From Shinella curvata (GTDB taxonomy: Bacteria > Pseudomonadota > Alphaproteobacteria > Rhizobiales > Rhizobiaceae): a DNA stretch of 64,000 bases. Made by a program: the position numbers and the translations under genes. Below the pieces are notes generated by a model. That model ran no database searches. It saw nothing but the letters and a program-made list of their open reading frames with translations, and was not told the origin of the DNA. Of the stretch, positions 28,254-38,447 are shown piece after piece (the first letter of the stretch is position 1; every line of letters begins with the position of its first letter). Where the stretch lies: the NCBI RefSeq assembly GCF_022899935.1, contig NZ_JALJCJ010000003.1:601720-665719 (forward strand), written 5' to 3'.

Positions 28254-29258
28254 ATGACGCAGAAGAAAAAACCGAAGGTCTATATCACCCGCCGCCTGCC
28301 TGAGGTGGTGGAGACCCGGATGCGCGAACTGTTCGACGCAGAGCTCAACATCGACGACACGCCGCGCAGCCAGCCGGAGCTCGTTGCCGCGGTGAAGAGC
28401 GCCGACGTTCTGGTGCCGACGCTCGGCGACCGGATCGATTCGGCGCTGATCGAGCAGGCCGGGCCGCAGCTGAAGCTGATCGCGTGTTTTTCCAACGGCG
28501 TCGACAATGTCGATGTGGAGGCGGCCGCCAGGCGCGGCATCACCGTGACCAACACGCCGAATGTCCTGACCGAAGACACCGCCGACATGACGATGGCGCT
28601 GATCCTCGCCGCCCCGCGACGCCTGGCCGAGGGCGCGCGCATCCTGACCGACCGCAAGGGCGAGTGGGCCGGCTGGTCGCCGACCTGGATGCTCGGCCGC
28701 CGCATCTCCGGCAAGCGCCTCGGCATCATCGGCATGGGCCGTATCGGCACGGCCGTCGCCAAGCGCGCCAAGGCCTTCGGCCTCTCCATCCACTATCACA
28801 ACCGGCACCGCGTGCGCCCGGACACGGAAGACGCGCTGGAGGCAACCTATTGGGACAGCCTCGACCAGATGCTGGCGCGCGTCGATATCGTCTCGGTCAA
28901 CTGCCCTTCGACACCCGCCACCTTCCACCTGCTCTCCGCCCGCAGGCTCGAGCTGATGCAGCCGACAAGCTATATCGTCAACACGGCGCGCGGCGGCATC
29001 ATCGACGAGACGGCGCTGATCAAGTGCCTGCGCGAAGGCAAGATCGCCGGCGCCGGCCTCGACGTCTTCGAAAACGAGCCCTCGGTCAGCCCCAAGCTCC
29101 TGAAATTGGCCGCCGAAGGCAAGGTCGTGCTCCTGCCGCATATGAGCTCGGCGACGATCGAAGGCCGCGTCGACATGGGCGAGAAGGTCGTCATCAACAT
29201 CAGAACCTTCTTCGACGGCCACCGCCCCCCGGACCGCGTGCTGCCGAGCCGGATCTAG
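28254..29258 (+). CDS. D-2-hydroxyacid dehydrogenase (glyoxylate/hydroxypyruvate reductase type)
   Basis: A 334-residue NAD(P)-dependent dehydrogenase. Rossmann motif LGIIGMGRIGTAVAKRA near 162-178, catalytic Arg in NTARGG, Glu in DVFENEPSV and His in LLPHMSSATIEGR. It resembles the GyaR/glycerate dehydrogenase branch. It is a second member of this family in the window, in a different subfamily from the GhrA-like protein at 4164. Convergent with the GNAT gene, overlapping it by 4 bases. Confidence 0.88.
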   Translation: MTQKKKPKVYITRRLPEVVETRMRELFDAELNIDDTPRSQPELVAAVKSADVLVPTLGDRIDSALIEQAGPQLKLIACFSNGVDNVDVEAAARRGITVTNTPNVLTEDTADMTMALILAAPRRLAEGARILTDRKGEWAGWSPTWMLGRRISGKRLGIIGMGRIGTAVAKRAKAFGLSIHYHNRHRVRPDTEDALEATYWDSLDQMLARVDIVSVNCPSTPATFHLLSARRLELMQPTSYIVNTARGGIIDETALIKCLREGKIAGAGLDVFENEPSVSPKLLKLAAEGKVVLLPHMSSATIEGRVDMGEKVVINIRTFFDGHRPPDRVLPSRI

Positions 29259-29728
29259 TCGAGAGGCTTGCGCATCTCGATCGAGGTGATGCGGGTGAAG
29301 CCCGGATGGGCGTTTTCGGCCGTCCGGACGAAACCCCAGCGTGCGAAGGTCGCGTGATTGCCGGTGAGCTCAATACGTGTTTCCAGCCGCAGTACCGGCA
29401 AGCGGAGGTCGCGCGCCAGATGTTCCGCCGCTTCCAGCAACAGTCGTCCGACGCCCCGGCCCTGAAGGAACGGGGCGACCGCGAGTTTGCCGATATAGAG
29501 CGATTCGGGTTCGGGCCGGCAGAAGATGCAGCCGAGCAGCGTTTGGCCGTCCAGGGCCATATAGGCGATTTCCGTCTGTGCTCGCGCGGCGAGCGAAGCT
29601 GGCGTCAGCAAGTGTGCGGAAGACGGCGGGTCGATGATCCCGTCCATATAGGCGAAGGCTTCGAGGATAAGCGCGAGCAGGTCGTCCCACCGCTGAAAAT
29701 CTGCATCGATCCGGATGATCGCCGTCAT
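29255..29728 (-). CDS. GNAT-family N-acetyltransferase
   Basis: A 157-residue acetyltransferase with the acetyl-CoA pyrophosphate loop LAVAPFLQGRGVGRLLLEAAE and the C-terminal NHATFARWGFVRT strand. The acceptor is unknown. Its ATG overlaps the moeB stop (ATGA), so it is the third gene of the recF-moeB-GNAT operon. Confidence 0.87.
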   Translation of the reverse strand: MTAIIRIDADFQRWDDLLALILEAFAYMDGIIDPPSSAHLLTPASLAARAQTEIAYMALDGQTLLGCIFCRPEPESLYIGKLAVAPFLQGRGVGRLLLEAAEHLARDLRLPVLRLETRIELTGNHATFARWGFVRTAENAHPGFTRITSIEMRKPLD

Positions 29729-30492
29729 GCCCCGACGGCCCGGCGCCTTGCATATTTCAGGGTCTCGAAGCGGGCGGCCAGCCCGTCATAGAGCAGGATC
29801 CGGCCGATCAGCGGCTCGCCGGCGCCGGTCACGAGCTTGATGACCTCCATCGCCATCAGAGTGCCGACGACGCCGGTCAGCGCGCCGACGATGCCGGCCT
29901 CCGCGCAGGCGGGTACGACACCCGGCGGCGGAGCGGACGGGAAGAGATCACGGTAGCCCGGATTGAGCCGGCCATCGGCGGCCGTCTCATAGGGTTTCAA
30001 CACCGTCAGTGAGCCATCGAAGCGGCCGACGGCGCCGGTTACGAGCGGGATACGTGCGACCTCCGCGGCATCGGCGGAGGCATAGCGCGTGTCGAAATTG
30101 TCGGACCCGTCGACAAGAAGATCGTAGCCGGCTAACAAGCGGGCCGCATTCTCCGGGGTCAGCCGTTCGGCGATGCCGGAAAACCGCACATGCGGATTGA
30201 GGCGGGCGACGGCGGCCTCGGCGCTTTCGATCTTCGGCGTGCCCAGGCCCGCCGTATCGTGGATCACCTGGCGCTGGAGATTGGAGAGCGAGACCGTGTC
30301 GTCGTCGAGCACACCGATATGGCCGATGCCGGCGGCGGCGAGATACTGGATGACCGGCGCGCCGAGACCGCCCGCGCCGACAACAAGCACATTCGCCGCC
30401 TTCAGCTTCTGCTGGCCGGCGCCGCCGATCTCGGCAAGCACGATATGGCGGCGGTAGCGGTCGATTTCTTGCGGGCTGAGCGGATCGGTCAT
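29725..30492 (-). CDS. moeB: MoeB/ThiF-family adenylyltransferase
   Basis: A 255-residue E1-like enzyme expected to adenylate the C-terminal Gly of MoaD for molybdopterin synthesis. Nucleotide-binding GAGGLGAPV (about 39-47), the Arg/Asp residues of SLSNLQRQVIHD and DGSDNFDTRY, and the single Cys in VPACAEAGIVG are visible. The paired CxxC zinc motifs of E. coli MoeB are absent; this is the only Cys. ThiF is the main alternative. Overlaps recF by ATGA. Confidence 0.87.
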   Translation of the reverse strand: MTDPLSPQEIDRYRRHIVLAEIGGAGQQKLKAANVLVVGAGGLGAPVIQYLAAAGIGHIGVLDDDTVSLSNLQRQVIHDTAGLGTPKIESAEAAVARLNPHVRFSGIAERLTPENAARLLAGYDLLVDGSDNFDTRYASADAAEVARIPLVTGAVGRFDGSLTVLKPYETAADGRLNPGYRDLFPSAPPPGVVPACAEAGIVGALTGVVGTLMAMEVIKLVTGAGEPLIGRILLYDGLAARFETLKYARRRAVGA

Positions 30493-31613
30493 GCCAGAAT
30501 GCCTCCGTTCGAGACGGTGAGGAATTGCGCCCGGTCACCGAGCGCATCGAACATCGACCGGTCCGTGCCGGTCATGAAGGACTGGCCGCCGAGCGCGTCG
30601 ACCCGGTCGAACAGCGCGGCGCGACGGCCTTCGTCGAGATGGGCGGCGATCTCGTCGAGCAGCAGCACCGGCGCATGGCCGGTCATGCCGGCAACAAGCC
30701 CGGCATGGGCGAGGATCAGGCCGATCAGCAGCGCCTTCTGCTCGCCCGTCGAGCAGCGCTCGGCCTCCATGTCCTTCTCGCGGTGACGGATCAGCAGGTC
30801 GGCGCGGTGCGGGCCGTCCAGCGTTCGGCCGGCGCTCGCGTCGCGGTAGCGCCCGCTTTGCAGCATGTCGAGATAGATTTCCTCGATCTCATAGGCCGGG
30901 CGCTGCCATGCGTCATCGAGGAAGCCGGAGAGCCGCAGCGTGGCGGAGGGGAACGGCCCGTCGTCGCGGGCGGCCTCCACCAGGCCGGAGAGCAGGCTAA
31001 CGAGCTCGTGGCGGGCATGCGCCATGGCGATGCCGAGCTCGGCCATCTGCTTTTCCAATGCCGTCAGCCAGGCCGGGTCGGGCCGGTGGTCGGACAGCAG
31101 CCGGTTGCGGCCGCGCATCGCCTTTTCGAAATCCGCCGCACGGCGGCCGTGTTCGGGATCGAGCGACAGCACCAGCCGGTCGAGGAAACGCCTGCGATCG
31201 GCCGAAGGGCCAGTGAAGAGGCCGTCCATGGAGGGCGTGAGCCAGACGACGCGCAGGTGATCGAGCAGCTCATCGACCGTCTTCGCCGCCGTGCCGTTGA
31301 GGCGCAGTTTTCGCGCCTGCCCCTCTTCGCCGCCCTCGGTGCCGGTGCCGATATCGACCTCGCCCATCATGCCGTCGAGCGTCGCAAAAACGGAAAAACC
31401 GCCACCGCTGCCGGCGCGCGGCACATCCGCATAGGCGGCGCGGCGAAGGCCCCGGCCGGGCGACAGGAAGGAGACGGCCTCCATGAGGTTCGTCTTGCCC
31501 GCGCCGTTCTGCCCGGTCAGCACGACATGCCGGCCATCGAGCGACAGCGACAGGCCCGCATAATTGCGGAAATCCGTGAGCTTGAGGCGGGAGAGGGAAA
31601 CCTTGTGCGGCAT
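30489..31613 (-). CDS. recF: DNA replication and repair protein RecF
   Basis: A 374-residue SMC-like ATPase for RecFOR recombination at gaps. Walker A is GQNGAGKTN, the ABC-like signature region is CSTGEQKALLIGL, and Walker B is APVLLLDEIAAHLDE. The start MPHKVSLSRLKLTDFRNY is the usual RecF N-terminus; 41 codons upstream are open but unrelated to the family. First gene of an overlapping operon; it is not next to dnaA/dnaN here, as is usual in alphaproteobacteria. Confidence 0.94.
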   Translation of the reverse strand: MPHKVSLSRLKLTDFRNYAGLSLSLDGRHVVLTGQNGAGKTNLMEAVSFLSPGRGLRRAAYADVPRAGSGGGFSVFATLDGMMGEVDIGTGTEGGEEGQARKLRLNGTAAKTVDELLDHLRVVWLTPSMDGLFTGPSADRRRFLDRLVLSLDPEHGRRAADFEKAMRGRNRLLSDHRPDPAWLTALEKQMAELGIAMAHARHELVSLLSGLVEAARDDGPFPSATLRLSGFLDDAWQRPAYEIEEIYLDMLQSGRYRDASAGRTLDGPHRADLLIRHREKDMEAERCSTGEQKALLIGLILAHAGLVAGMTGHAPVLLLDEIAAHLDEGRRAALFDRVDALGGQSFMTGTDRSMFDALGDRAQFLTVSNGGILA

Positions 31614-31832
31614 GGTTCGAGAGCTAGAGTATTTTTCCGCGGAGGGGAATCGTTTGTCGGCGCATTCTGCCGGGAGCAACAGAAAGATGGGGTCGCACGC
31701 GCGCTGCATCAACATCGCGGGCGCCCTGCGGGACACGAAGGCGTGAAGCCGGTTGCCTGCCCGGACGGGAGCGGGTAATCCAGAATTCCCGCCGCGCTAT
31801 GCGCCTCCCCTCCCGGCCAGCAGGTTTTCATC

Positions 31833-32510
31833 TTGTCCTCCTCAGCACGTCCCGTTTTCGACCGCAGCTTTTCCGCCTTCCTGTTCGACATGGATGGCAC
31901 GATCATCAACTCCATTCCGGCGACCGAACGCGTCTGGAGCAACTGGGCGCGCAAACACGGGCTCGACGTCGCGACCTTCCTGCCGACCATGCATGGCGTG
32001 CGCGGTATCGACACGATCACGCGGCTCGGCCTGCCCGGCGTCGATCCGCTTGCCGAGGCGAAAGAGGTCGAGCGGGCGGAGATGGAGGATGTCGAGGGCA
32101 TCGTTCCCATTCCCGGCGCCATCGAATTCCTCTCGGCGCTTCCGATGGGCCGTTGGGGCATCGTGACCTCCGCGCCGGTGGCGCTCGCCCACCGCCGCCT
32201 TGCTGCGACCGGCATTCCGCTGCCGACGGTCATCGTGACGGCAGATGACGTGACGAAGGGCAAGCCGGCACCGGATGGCTATATCCTCGGCGCCAAGCGC
32301 CTCGGCTTCGATCCGGCCGATTGCCTGGTTTTCGAAGACGTCCCGGCCGGCATTCTGGCAGGCGAGGGAGCGGGTGCGCATGTGGCCGTCATGACGGCGA
32401 CGCATCACCACCCGATCGAAACCAGCCACCCGCTGCTGAACAGCTACGAGGGCTTTGCTCCCGAGCTGGACAAAGACGGCAAACTGCGGCTCGTCCGCAC
32501 AGCCGGCTGA
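31833..32510 (+). CDS. HAD-superfamily sugar-phosphatase-like hydrolase
   Basis: A 225-residue HAD phosphatase with the nucleophile pair Asp19 and Asp21 in FLFDMDGTI, motif II in GIVTSAPV, motif III Lys in GKPAPDGY, and motif IV FEDVPAGI. It fits the 2-deoxyglucose-6-phosphate/sugar phosphatase branch. The start must be upstream of the nucleophile and only TTG at 31833 fits; AGG lies 8 bases before it. The substrate is unknown. Confidence 0.83.
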   Translation: MSSSARPVFDRSFSAFLFDMDGTIINSIPATERVWSNWARKHGLDVATFLPTMHGVRGIDTITRLGLPGVDPLAEAKEVERAEMEDVEGIVPIPGAIEFLSALPMGRWGIVTSAPVALAHRRLAATGIPLPTVIVTADDVTKGKPAPDGYILGAKRLGFDPADCLVFEDVPAGILAGEGAGAHVAVMTATHHHPIETSHPLLNSYEGFAPELDKDGKLRLVRTAG

Positions 32511-32514
32511 AACG

Positions 32515-33129
32515 TCAGGCGACCGGCTTCAGCGCGATGCCCGACAATACCGTATCGACGATCGCGTCGATCTCGTCCTCGGGAACATCCAGTCGCTCGG
32601 TCAGGAGCCGCCCCCAGGCGAAGCTCGATAGCAGTTCCGTGATCAGCTCCGGCTTGACGTCGGCGCGGACTTCGCCGCGCGCCTGCGCCTTCTCGATGAT
32701 TTTTCCGCTCTGGCAGCGGCGGTCGCTCATATAGGCCGAAAGGGCGGCCAAGGCCGCGGGCTCGGCCTGCGCCTTCGCCACCACGCAGCGAAACACCTCG
32801 CCGCTAGTGCCCTCGCGCCAGGTGGTCAACAGGCCGGAGAGATAGGCACGCAGGTCTCCGCGGATCGTGCCCGTATCGGGATAGATGAAGTTCACCCGCT
32901 TGCGGCTGTGATAGACATCAAGCAGCAGGGCAGCCTGCGAGGGCCACCAGCGATAGATCGTCGGCTTGCCGGCGCGCGCACGCTTAGCCACCGCTTCGAT
33001 GGAGAAGCCGTTCAGTCCGCTTTCCAGGAGCACGGCCTCCGCCGCCGCAAGAATTGCGGCCTCACTGTCGGGATTGCGCGTGGCGCCTATCGAGCGGCGG
33101 GCGGGTGTGGTTTCGACGACGTCGGACAT
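32515..33129 (-). CDS. TetR/AcrR-family repressor
   Basis: A 204-residue TetR regulator: helix-turn-helix ILAAAEAVLLESGLNGFSIE then AVAKRARAGKPTIYRWWPS, and a TetR C-terminal ligand domain. It sits divergently to a 78-residue membrane protein, with a near-perfect palindromic operator between them. The start chosen (MSDVVETT) is the last Met before the conserved domain; the upstream open frame runs through the operator and is not coding. Confidence 0.9.
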   Translation of the reverse strand: MSDVVETTPARRSIGATRNPDSEAAILAAAEAVLLESGLNGFSIEAVAKRARAGKPTIYRWWPSQAALLLDVYHSRKRVNFIYPDTGTIRGDLRAYLSGLLTTWREGTSGEVFRCVVAKAQAEPAALAALSAYMSDRRCQSGKIIEKAQARGEVRADVKPELITELLSSFAWGRLLTERLDVPEDEIDAIVDTVLSGIALKPVA

Positions 33130-33170
33130 TGGTTTTTCCTTTTTTGCTCTTTTAGCACAAAAGCTACTTG

Positions 33171-33214
33171 AACGGAACGTTTCGTTTCTATATAAACGAA
33201 ACGTTCCGTTCCAT
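33171..33214. promoter_or_regulatory. Palindromic TetR operator
   Basis: Inverted repeat with 18-bp arms (GAACGGAACGTTTCGTTT and its exact complement) around the 6-base spacer CTATAT. It lies 42 bases from the repressor start and about 15 bases from the start of the divergent small gene, so a bound repressor would cover both promoters. Each arm itself holds GGAACG/CGTTTC half-sites. Confidence 0.85.
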
Positions 33215-33228
33215 AAAGGCTCTCTCCC

Positions 33229-33465
33229 ATGACCATCCAATCCGCTCCCCGCAAGCTCTCCAAACTGCACCTAGCGCTCGCCATGCTGCTGCCCGTCTAC
33301 CCGTTGATCACCGCGATCCTCTACATCGTGCTGCCACTCACCGAGAACTGGACGATCTGGCAGCGCACGGCGGTCATCGCACCCGTCATGGTGTTTTCGA
33401 TCGTCTTCTTCGTCTCCCCCTTCGTGCAGAAGCGGTTTTCGAATTTCATCCTGCGCGCCGCATGA
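33229..33465 (+). CDS. Small two-helix membrane protein
   Basis: A 78-residue protein with two transmembrane helices (about 13-37, LALAMLLPVYPLITAILYIVL, and 46-64, AVIAPVMVFSIVFFVSPFV) and a basic C-terminus. No family is recognised with confidence; it has the look of a DUF2798-like protein. Its promoter region holds the operator of the divergent TetR, so it is probably the target gene of that repressor. It ends before a bidirectional terminator. Confidence 0.78.
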   Translation: MTIQSAPRKLSKLHLALAMLLPVYPLITAILYIVLPLTENWTIWQRTAVIAPVMVFSIVFFVSPFVQKRFSNFILRAA

Positions 33466-33498
33466 AAAAAGCCGGGGTCTTTTGAACCCCGGCTTTTC
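33465..33498. terminator. Bidirectional terminator between the small membrane protein and dnaJ
   Basis: Inverted repeat AAAAGCCGGGGT.../...ACCCCGGCTTTT with T-runs on both strands, between two convergent genes. Confidence 0.88.
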
Positions 33499-33516
33499 CT
33501 TGTTCTCTTCAGGTTA

Positions 33517-34641
33517 TCAGCCTTCGAAGAATTCCTTCATCCGCGCGAAGAAGCCCGCGGATTCCGGATTGTTGTCCTTCGAGGAAATCTCCTCGAATTC
33601 CTTGAGCAGCTCGCGCTGGCGCTTGGTCAGCTTCTGCGGTGTCTCGATCTGGATCTGGATATAGAGATCGCCGACCTGGCTGGAGCGCAGCACCGGCATG
33701 CCCTTGCCCTTCAGGCGGAACTGTTTGCCCGCCTGCGTACCCTCCGGCACCGAGACGCGCGACTTTGTGCCGTCGAGCGTCGCGACGTCGAAGGTGCCGC
33801 CAAGCGCCGCCGTCGTCATCGAGATCGGCACGGCGCAATAGAGATCCGCCCCGTCTCGCTGGTAGAATTCATGCGGCTTGACCGACAGGAAGATATAAAG
33901 ATCGCCCGCCGGACCGCCGCGAACGCCGGCCTCGCCCTCGCCCGACAGGCGGATGCGCGTGCCATCTTCGATACCGGCGGGAATGTTGACCGACAGCGAA
34001 CGCTCTTCCGTGACGCGGCCGTTGCCGTGGCACTTGGTGCAGGGATCGGTAATCGTCTGGCCGCGGCCATGACAGGTCGGGCAGGTGCGCTCGATCGAGA
34101 AGAAGCCCTGCGCGGCACGCACACGGCCGGAGCCCTGGCAGGTCGCGCAGGTCTTCGGGCTGGTGCCGGGCTTGGCGCCGGTTCCCGTGCAGACGTCGCA
34201 GGTGATCGATGTCGGCACGCGGATCTGCGCGGTCTTGCCGGCATAGGCTTCTTCCAGCGAGATTTCCATGTTGTAGCGCAGGTCGCCGCCGCGCTCACGC
34301 CCGCCGGAGGAGCGCCGCTGGCGCCCGCCGCCCATCATCTCGCCGAAGATGTCTTCGAAGATGTCGGAGAAGCCGCCGCCCTGGAAGCCGCCGCCACCGC
34401 CGCCCATGCCGCCCTGCTCGAAGGCGGCGTGACCGTAGCGGTCGTAGGCCGCGCGCTTCTGCGCGTCCTTCAGCGTCTCGTAGGCTTCGTTGACTTCCTT
34501 GAACTTCTGCTCGGCAGAGGCATCGCCCGGATTCTTGTCCGGATGATACTTCATCGCCATCTTGCGGAAGGCGCTCTTCAGCTCCTTCTCGTCGGCGGTC
34601 TTGGAGACACCCAGCGTCTCGTAAAAATCAGCTTTTGCCAT
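33517..34641 (-). CDS. dnaJ: Chaperone protein DnaJ
   Basis: A 374-residue type I Hsp40. J domain with HPD at 33-35, Gly/Phe-rich region (about 75-105), four zinc-binding CxxCxGxG motifs beginning at Cys148, 165, 187 and 201, and the substrate-binding C-terminal domains. It stimulates DnaK ATPase and delivers unfolded clients. Located 245 bases downstream of dnaK on the same strand; the gap carries two hairpins. Confidence 0.97.
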   Translation of the reverse strand: MAKADFYETLGVSKTADEKELKSAFRKMAMKYHPDKNPGDASAEQKFKEVNEAYETLKDAQKRAAYDRYGHAAFEQGGMGGGGGGFQGGGFSDIFEDIFGEMMGGGRQRRSSGGRERGGDLRYNMEISLEEAYAGKTAQIRVPTSITCDVCTGTGAKPGTSPKTCATCQGSGRVRAAQGFFSIERTCPTCHGRGQTITDPCTKCHGNGRVTEERSLSVNIPAGIEDGTRIRLSGEGEAGVRGGPAGDLYIFLSVKPHEFYQRDGADLYCAVPISMTTAALGGTFDVATLDGTKSRVSVPEGTQAGKQFRLKGKGMPVLRSSQVGDLYIQIQIETPQKLTKRQRELLKEFEEISSKDNNPESAGFFARMKEFFEG

Positions 34642-34706
34642 TCGGGTTCACATCCGTTTCGCGGGAACGGTCTTCTTGTTATGGATGAGCAAACTTGCCT
34701 TCAGCC

Positions 34707-34873
34707 TGCGCGCCTGAAAAGCGCGCATGAAAAAAGGCGGGAGCCGGTGCAAAAGACAGGGCCAGGACATCGTCACCGCTGAAAACGGGCGTGATCATCT
34801 CGGCCTTGTTCCCTTCGCGCTGACTTCCGCCTTTTCGCTATCCAAGTGCACCGGCCGCGAAAAACGCGGCCGG
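34707..34873 (-). other. dnaK-dnaJ intergenic hairpins
   Basis: Two perfect inverted repeats lie in the gap between dnaK and dnaJ: TGCGCGC/GCGCGCA at 34707-34727 (7-base loop) and CCGGCCGCG/CGCGGCCGG at 34851-34873 (A5 loop). The latter follows the dnaK stop by 13 bases and has no T-run on the minus strand. They are likely partial terminators or mRNA-processing structures, since DnaJ is needed in lower amounts than DnaK. Confidence 0.5.
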
Positions 34874-34886
34874 TCTGTCTGGAGGC

Positions 34887-36788
<1,902 letters not shown>

Positions 36789-36899
36789 GTCATTCTCTCC
36801 TTCAAGCGAACTGCCGGAACCCATTCAGGCATTCTTTTGGCAGCCCCTAATGGTATGGTCGTAGCGAAAGCATCGAACGGATCCGAAGCTTTGCGGGGT

Positions 36900-36928
36900 A
36901 TATAAGGACGCCTCCAGACGACTGCAAG
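36900..36928 (-). promoter_or_regulatory. RpoH (sigma-32) promoter of dnaK
   Basis: On the minus strand CTTG (36925-36928), an 18-base spacer, then CTTATAT (36900-36906). This matches the alphaproteobacterial heat-shock consensus CTTG-N17/18-CYTATNT. It would start transcription near 36893, about 105 bases before the dnaK ATG. Confidence 0.82.
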
Positions 36929-37295
36929 ACATTGCCGCGCCGCAAAGCGCGCAAAATCAGCACTATGAGAGGGGTGAGCCGTCTGCGGGACGCAATGTGG
37001 TGAGGTTCCCGACGGGCGTCAAGCCAAAGGGCACGATCCGTTGGTGTCGTCGCGCGGATATTCGTACAGCCCCGACACCTGCTCAGGCGCAGAGCGGCTG
37101 ATTTGCGGAAGTCGAACCTACCAAAAAATGGCGAGACTCCGGCCTGAACGAGAATGCCAGGATGCGAAAAGCGGTAAAACACATTCGCATATTCAAAAGC
37201 TTACACTGGGCTCACCCAATTTTCTAACGCCAATTGTCCCCGTCACCACAACCACGCGCACAATTATCCGCTAGTCAAAGGCGGACTGTGCGGCA
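36929..37295. other. Gene-poor stretch between the dnaK promoter and the toxin islet
   Basis: About 370 bases with no ORF that looks coding. The right half (about 37170-37270) is visibly richer in A and T than the flanking genes, which suggests the left edge of acquired DNA. No tRNA gene, integrase fragment or clear direct repeat was found here. Confidence 0.5.
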
Positions 37296-38014
37296 ATGAT
37301 TTCGAAGGGCCCGACAGACCCTGGCATTTTACGGTTGAGCTACCGGTATGCAGCGATCGCCGTCGAAATCCGTGCGCTCGCTCTATCCCTCCGGTTAAAA
37401 GCCGGCTTTCGCGTTGATCAACCGCGCGTCCCCGCCGGCAATCCCGACGGTGGACAATGGGTTGGCGACGGTGCCGAAAACCAACCAATCCTCGTCAGTC
37501 GTCGTGGACCACGTGGTGGGGACAGGCCCGCATCCTCGGGCGAGGGCAGGCCATAACACCCGCACAGGAGGCAAGGCTGGCGGTCAGTACGAGCCGGATG
37601 CAGGAGGCGCTACGCGCCGTTCACAGGCGTGAACCGAACTGGAAGCCAACGCCGCAAGCCTGTGAGACAGTCGATGGGTTGATACGCGCCAATGAGGCGA
37701 TAGCACGGGAGGCGACGCTTCGCGCGCTCCAGCGGCGACTAACACGCACCGGGGTCGGGCCTTATGCAAAAGAGTGGGTCGCTGCACCGGCAACCAACAG
37801 GCGGCTTAACAGGACGGAGCAAGCGGAAGTTGACCGCATCGGCCGCACCTATGGATGCCATTGGTGTGGTATAAAAACGCCGGGAACACCTCGCGACCAC
37901 TTCATTGGCGACCATCAAGTGCCGAGATCAATTGGCAAACCAAGCAGGATTTATCCACACTGTTGGTGGTGCAAAATTTCGCAGGGCGGACTTTTATCGA
38001 AGGGGAGGTATTGA
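37296..38014 (+). pseudogene. Polymorphic-toxin-like gene with HNH/treble-clef-like nuclease C-terminus, frameshifted
   Basis: Two overlapping frames form one gene. The first (from ATG 37296) holds FRVDQPRVPAGNPDGGQWV, a linker typical of small rhizobial toxin-like proteins. The second (about 37522-38014) holds ITPAQEARLAVSTSRMQEAL, EPNWKPTPQACETVDGLI, and a C-terminal motif CHWC...DHFIGDHQVPRS...YPHCWWCK...QGG, with metal-ligand Cys pairs and a central DHF-GDH histidine motif suggesting a treble-clef HNH/Endo VII-like nuclease. The frames meet at a GGGG run (37518-37521). Adding one G gives a continuous 239-codon reading through RGPRGGGQARILGRG. There is no signal peptide or large delivery domain. 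An immunity-like gene starts 4 bases after the stop. Nuclease assignment is by motif only; the break may be a real mutation, slippage or a sequencing error. Confidence 0.68.
37518..37521 (+). other. G-run at which the toxin frame breaks
   Basis: Four G bases at the point where the two halves of the toxin-like reading meet. A fifth G would restore one frame. Short homopolymers are sites of slippage and of assembly error. Confidence 0.6.
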
Positions 38015-38018
38015 CGTT

Positions 38019-38387
38019 ATGTCCGTGCAACACATGTCGATCGCTCCAGAATATGTAAGCTTTTACGTTGCGGGTCGTCGGAATGTCGATATTCCAGTTC
38101 ATATGAACAGGCAGGGGATCTTTGTTTCGGAAGACTGCGTCAACATTCCAGCCTACTACTGGAGCGACGGAGATACCCATGTGACACTCGGCCCGTATAG
38201 CGAGATTGCGGAGGCGAGGAAGCCGGATTCCGACACGATTCTGAACACGCCCAACCAAGAGCTGATTCTGTTCGACGCGAACGAGCCTCAGTATGCGGTG
38301 GCGCACGTGCCATCCACAAAAACACGCATCCGCGTCTGGGTGGATCATCCGATCGAGCCGTCGAACGTGGTTATCGCTTGGGGATAG
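38019..38387 (+). CDS. Probable immunity protein to the adjacent toxin-like gene
   Basis: A 122-residue cytosolic-looking protein without signal peptide or membrane helix, rich in beta-strand-forming residues (for example YVSFYVAGRRNVDIPVHM and TRIRVWVDH). No family is recognised. The ATG lies 4 bases after the toxin stop, with GGGGAGG 11 bases upstream, a toxin-immunity spacing. Its composition is less GC-rich than the housekeeping genes. The call as immunity protein rests on position alone. Confidence 0.6.
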   Translation: MSVQHMSIAPEYVSFYVAGRRNVDIPVHMNRQGIFVSEDCVNIPAYYWSDGDTHVTLGPYSEIAEARKPDSDTILNTPNQELILFDANEPQYAVAHVPSTKTRIRVWVDHPIEPSNVVIAWG

Positions 38388-38447
38388 AGGCGGCTCGAGC
38401 ACGGTTGCCCGCCGCCCGTGACGAACGATGACACCGCGCCGACGTCC

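Noticed and set aside
36847-37182. 111-codon minus-strand frame upstream of dnaK
   Set aside because: Crosses the dnaK heat-shock promoter and leader, has no ribosome site and a basic, low-motif translation.
37041-37274. 77-codon plus-strand frame left of the toxin
   Set aside because: No ribosome site, no family resemblance, and composition changes within it; treated as non-coding.
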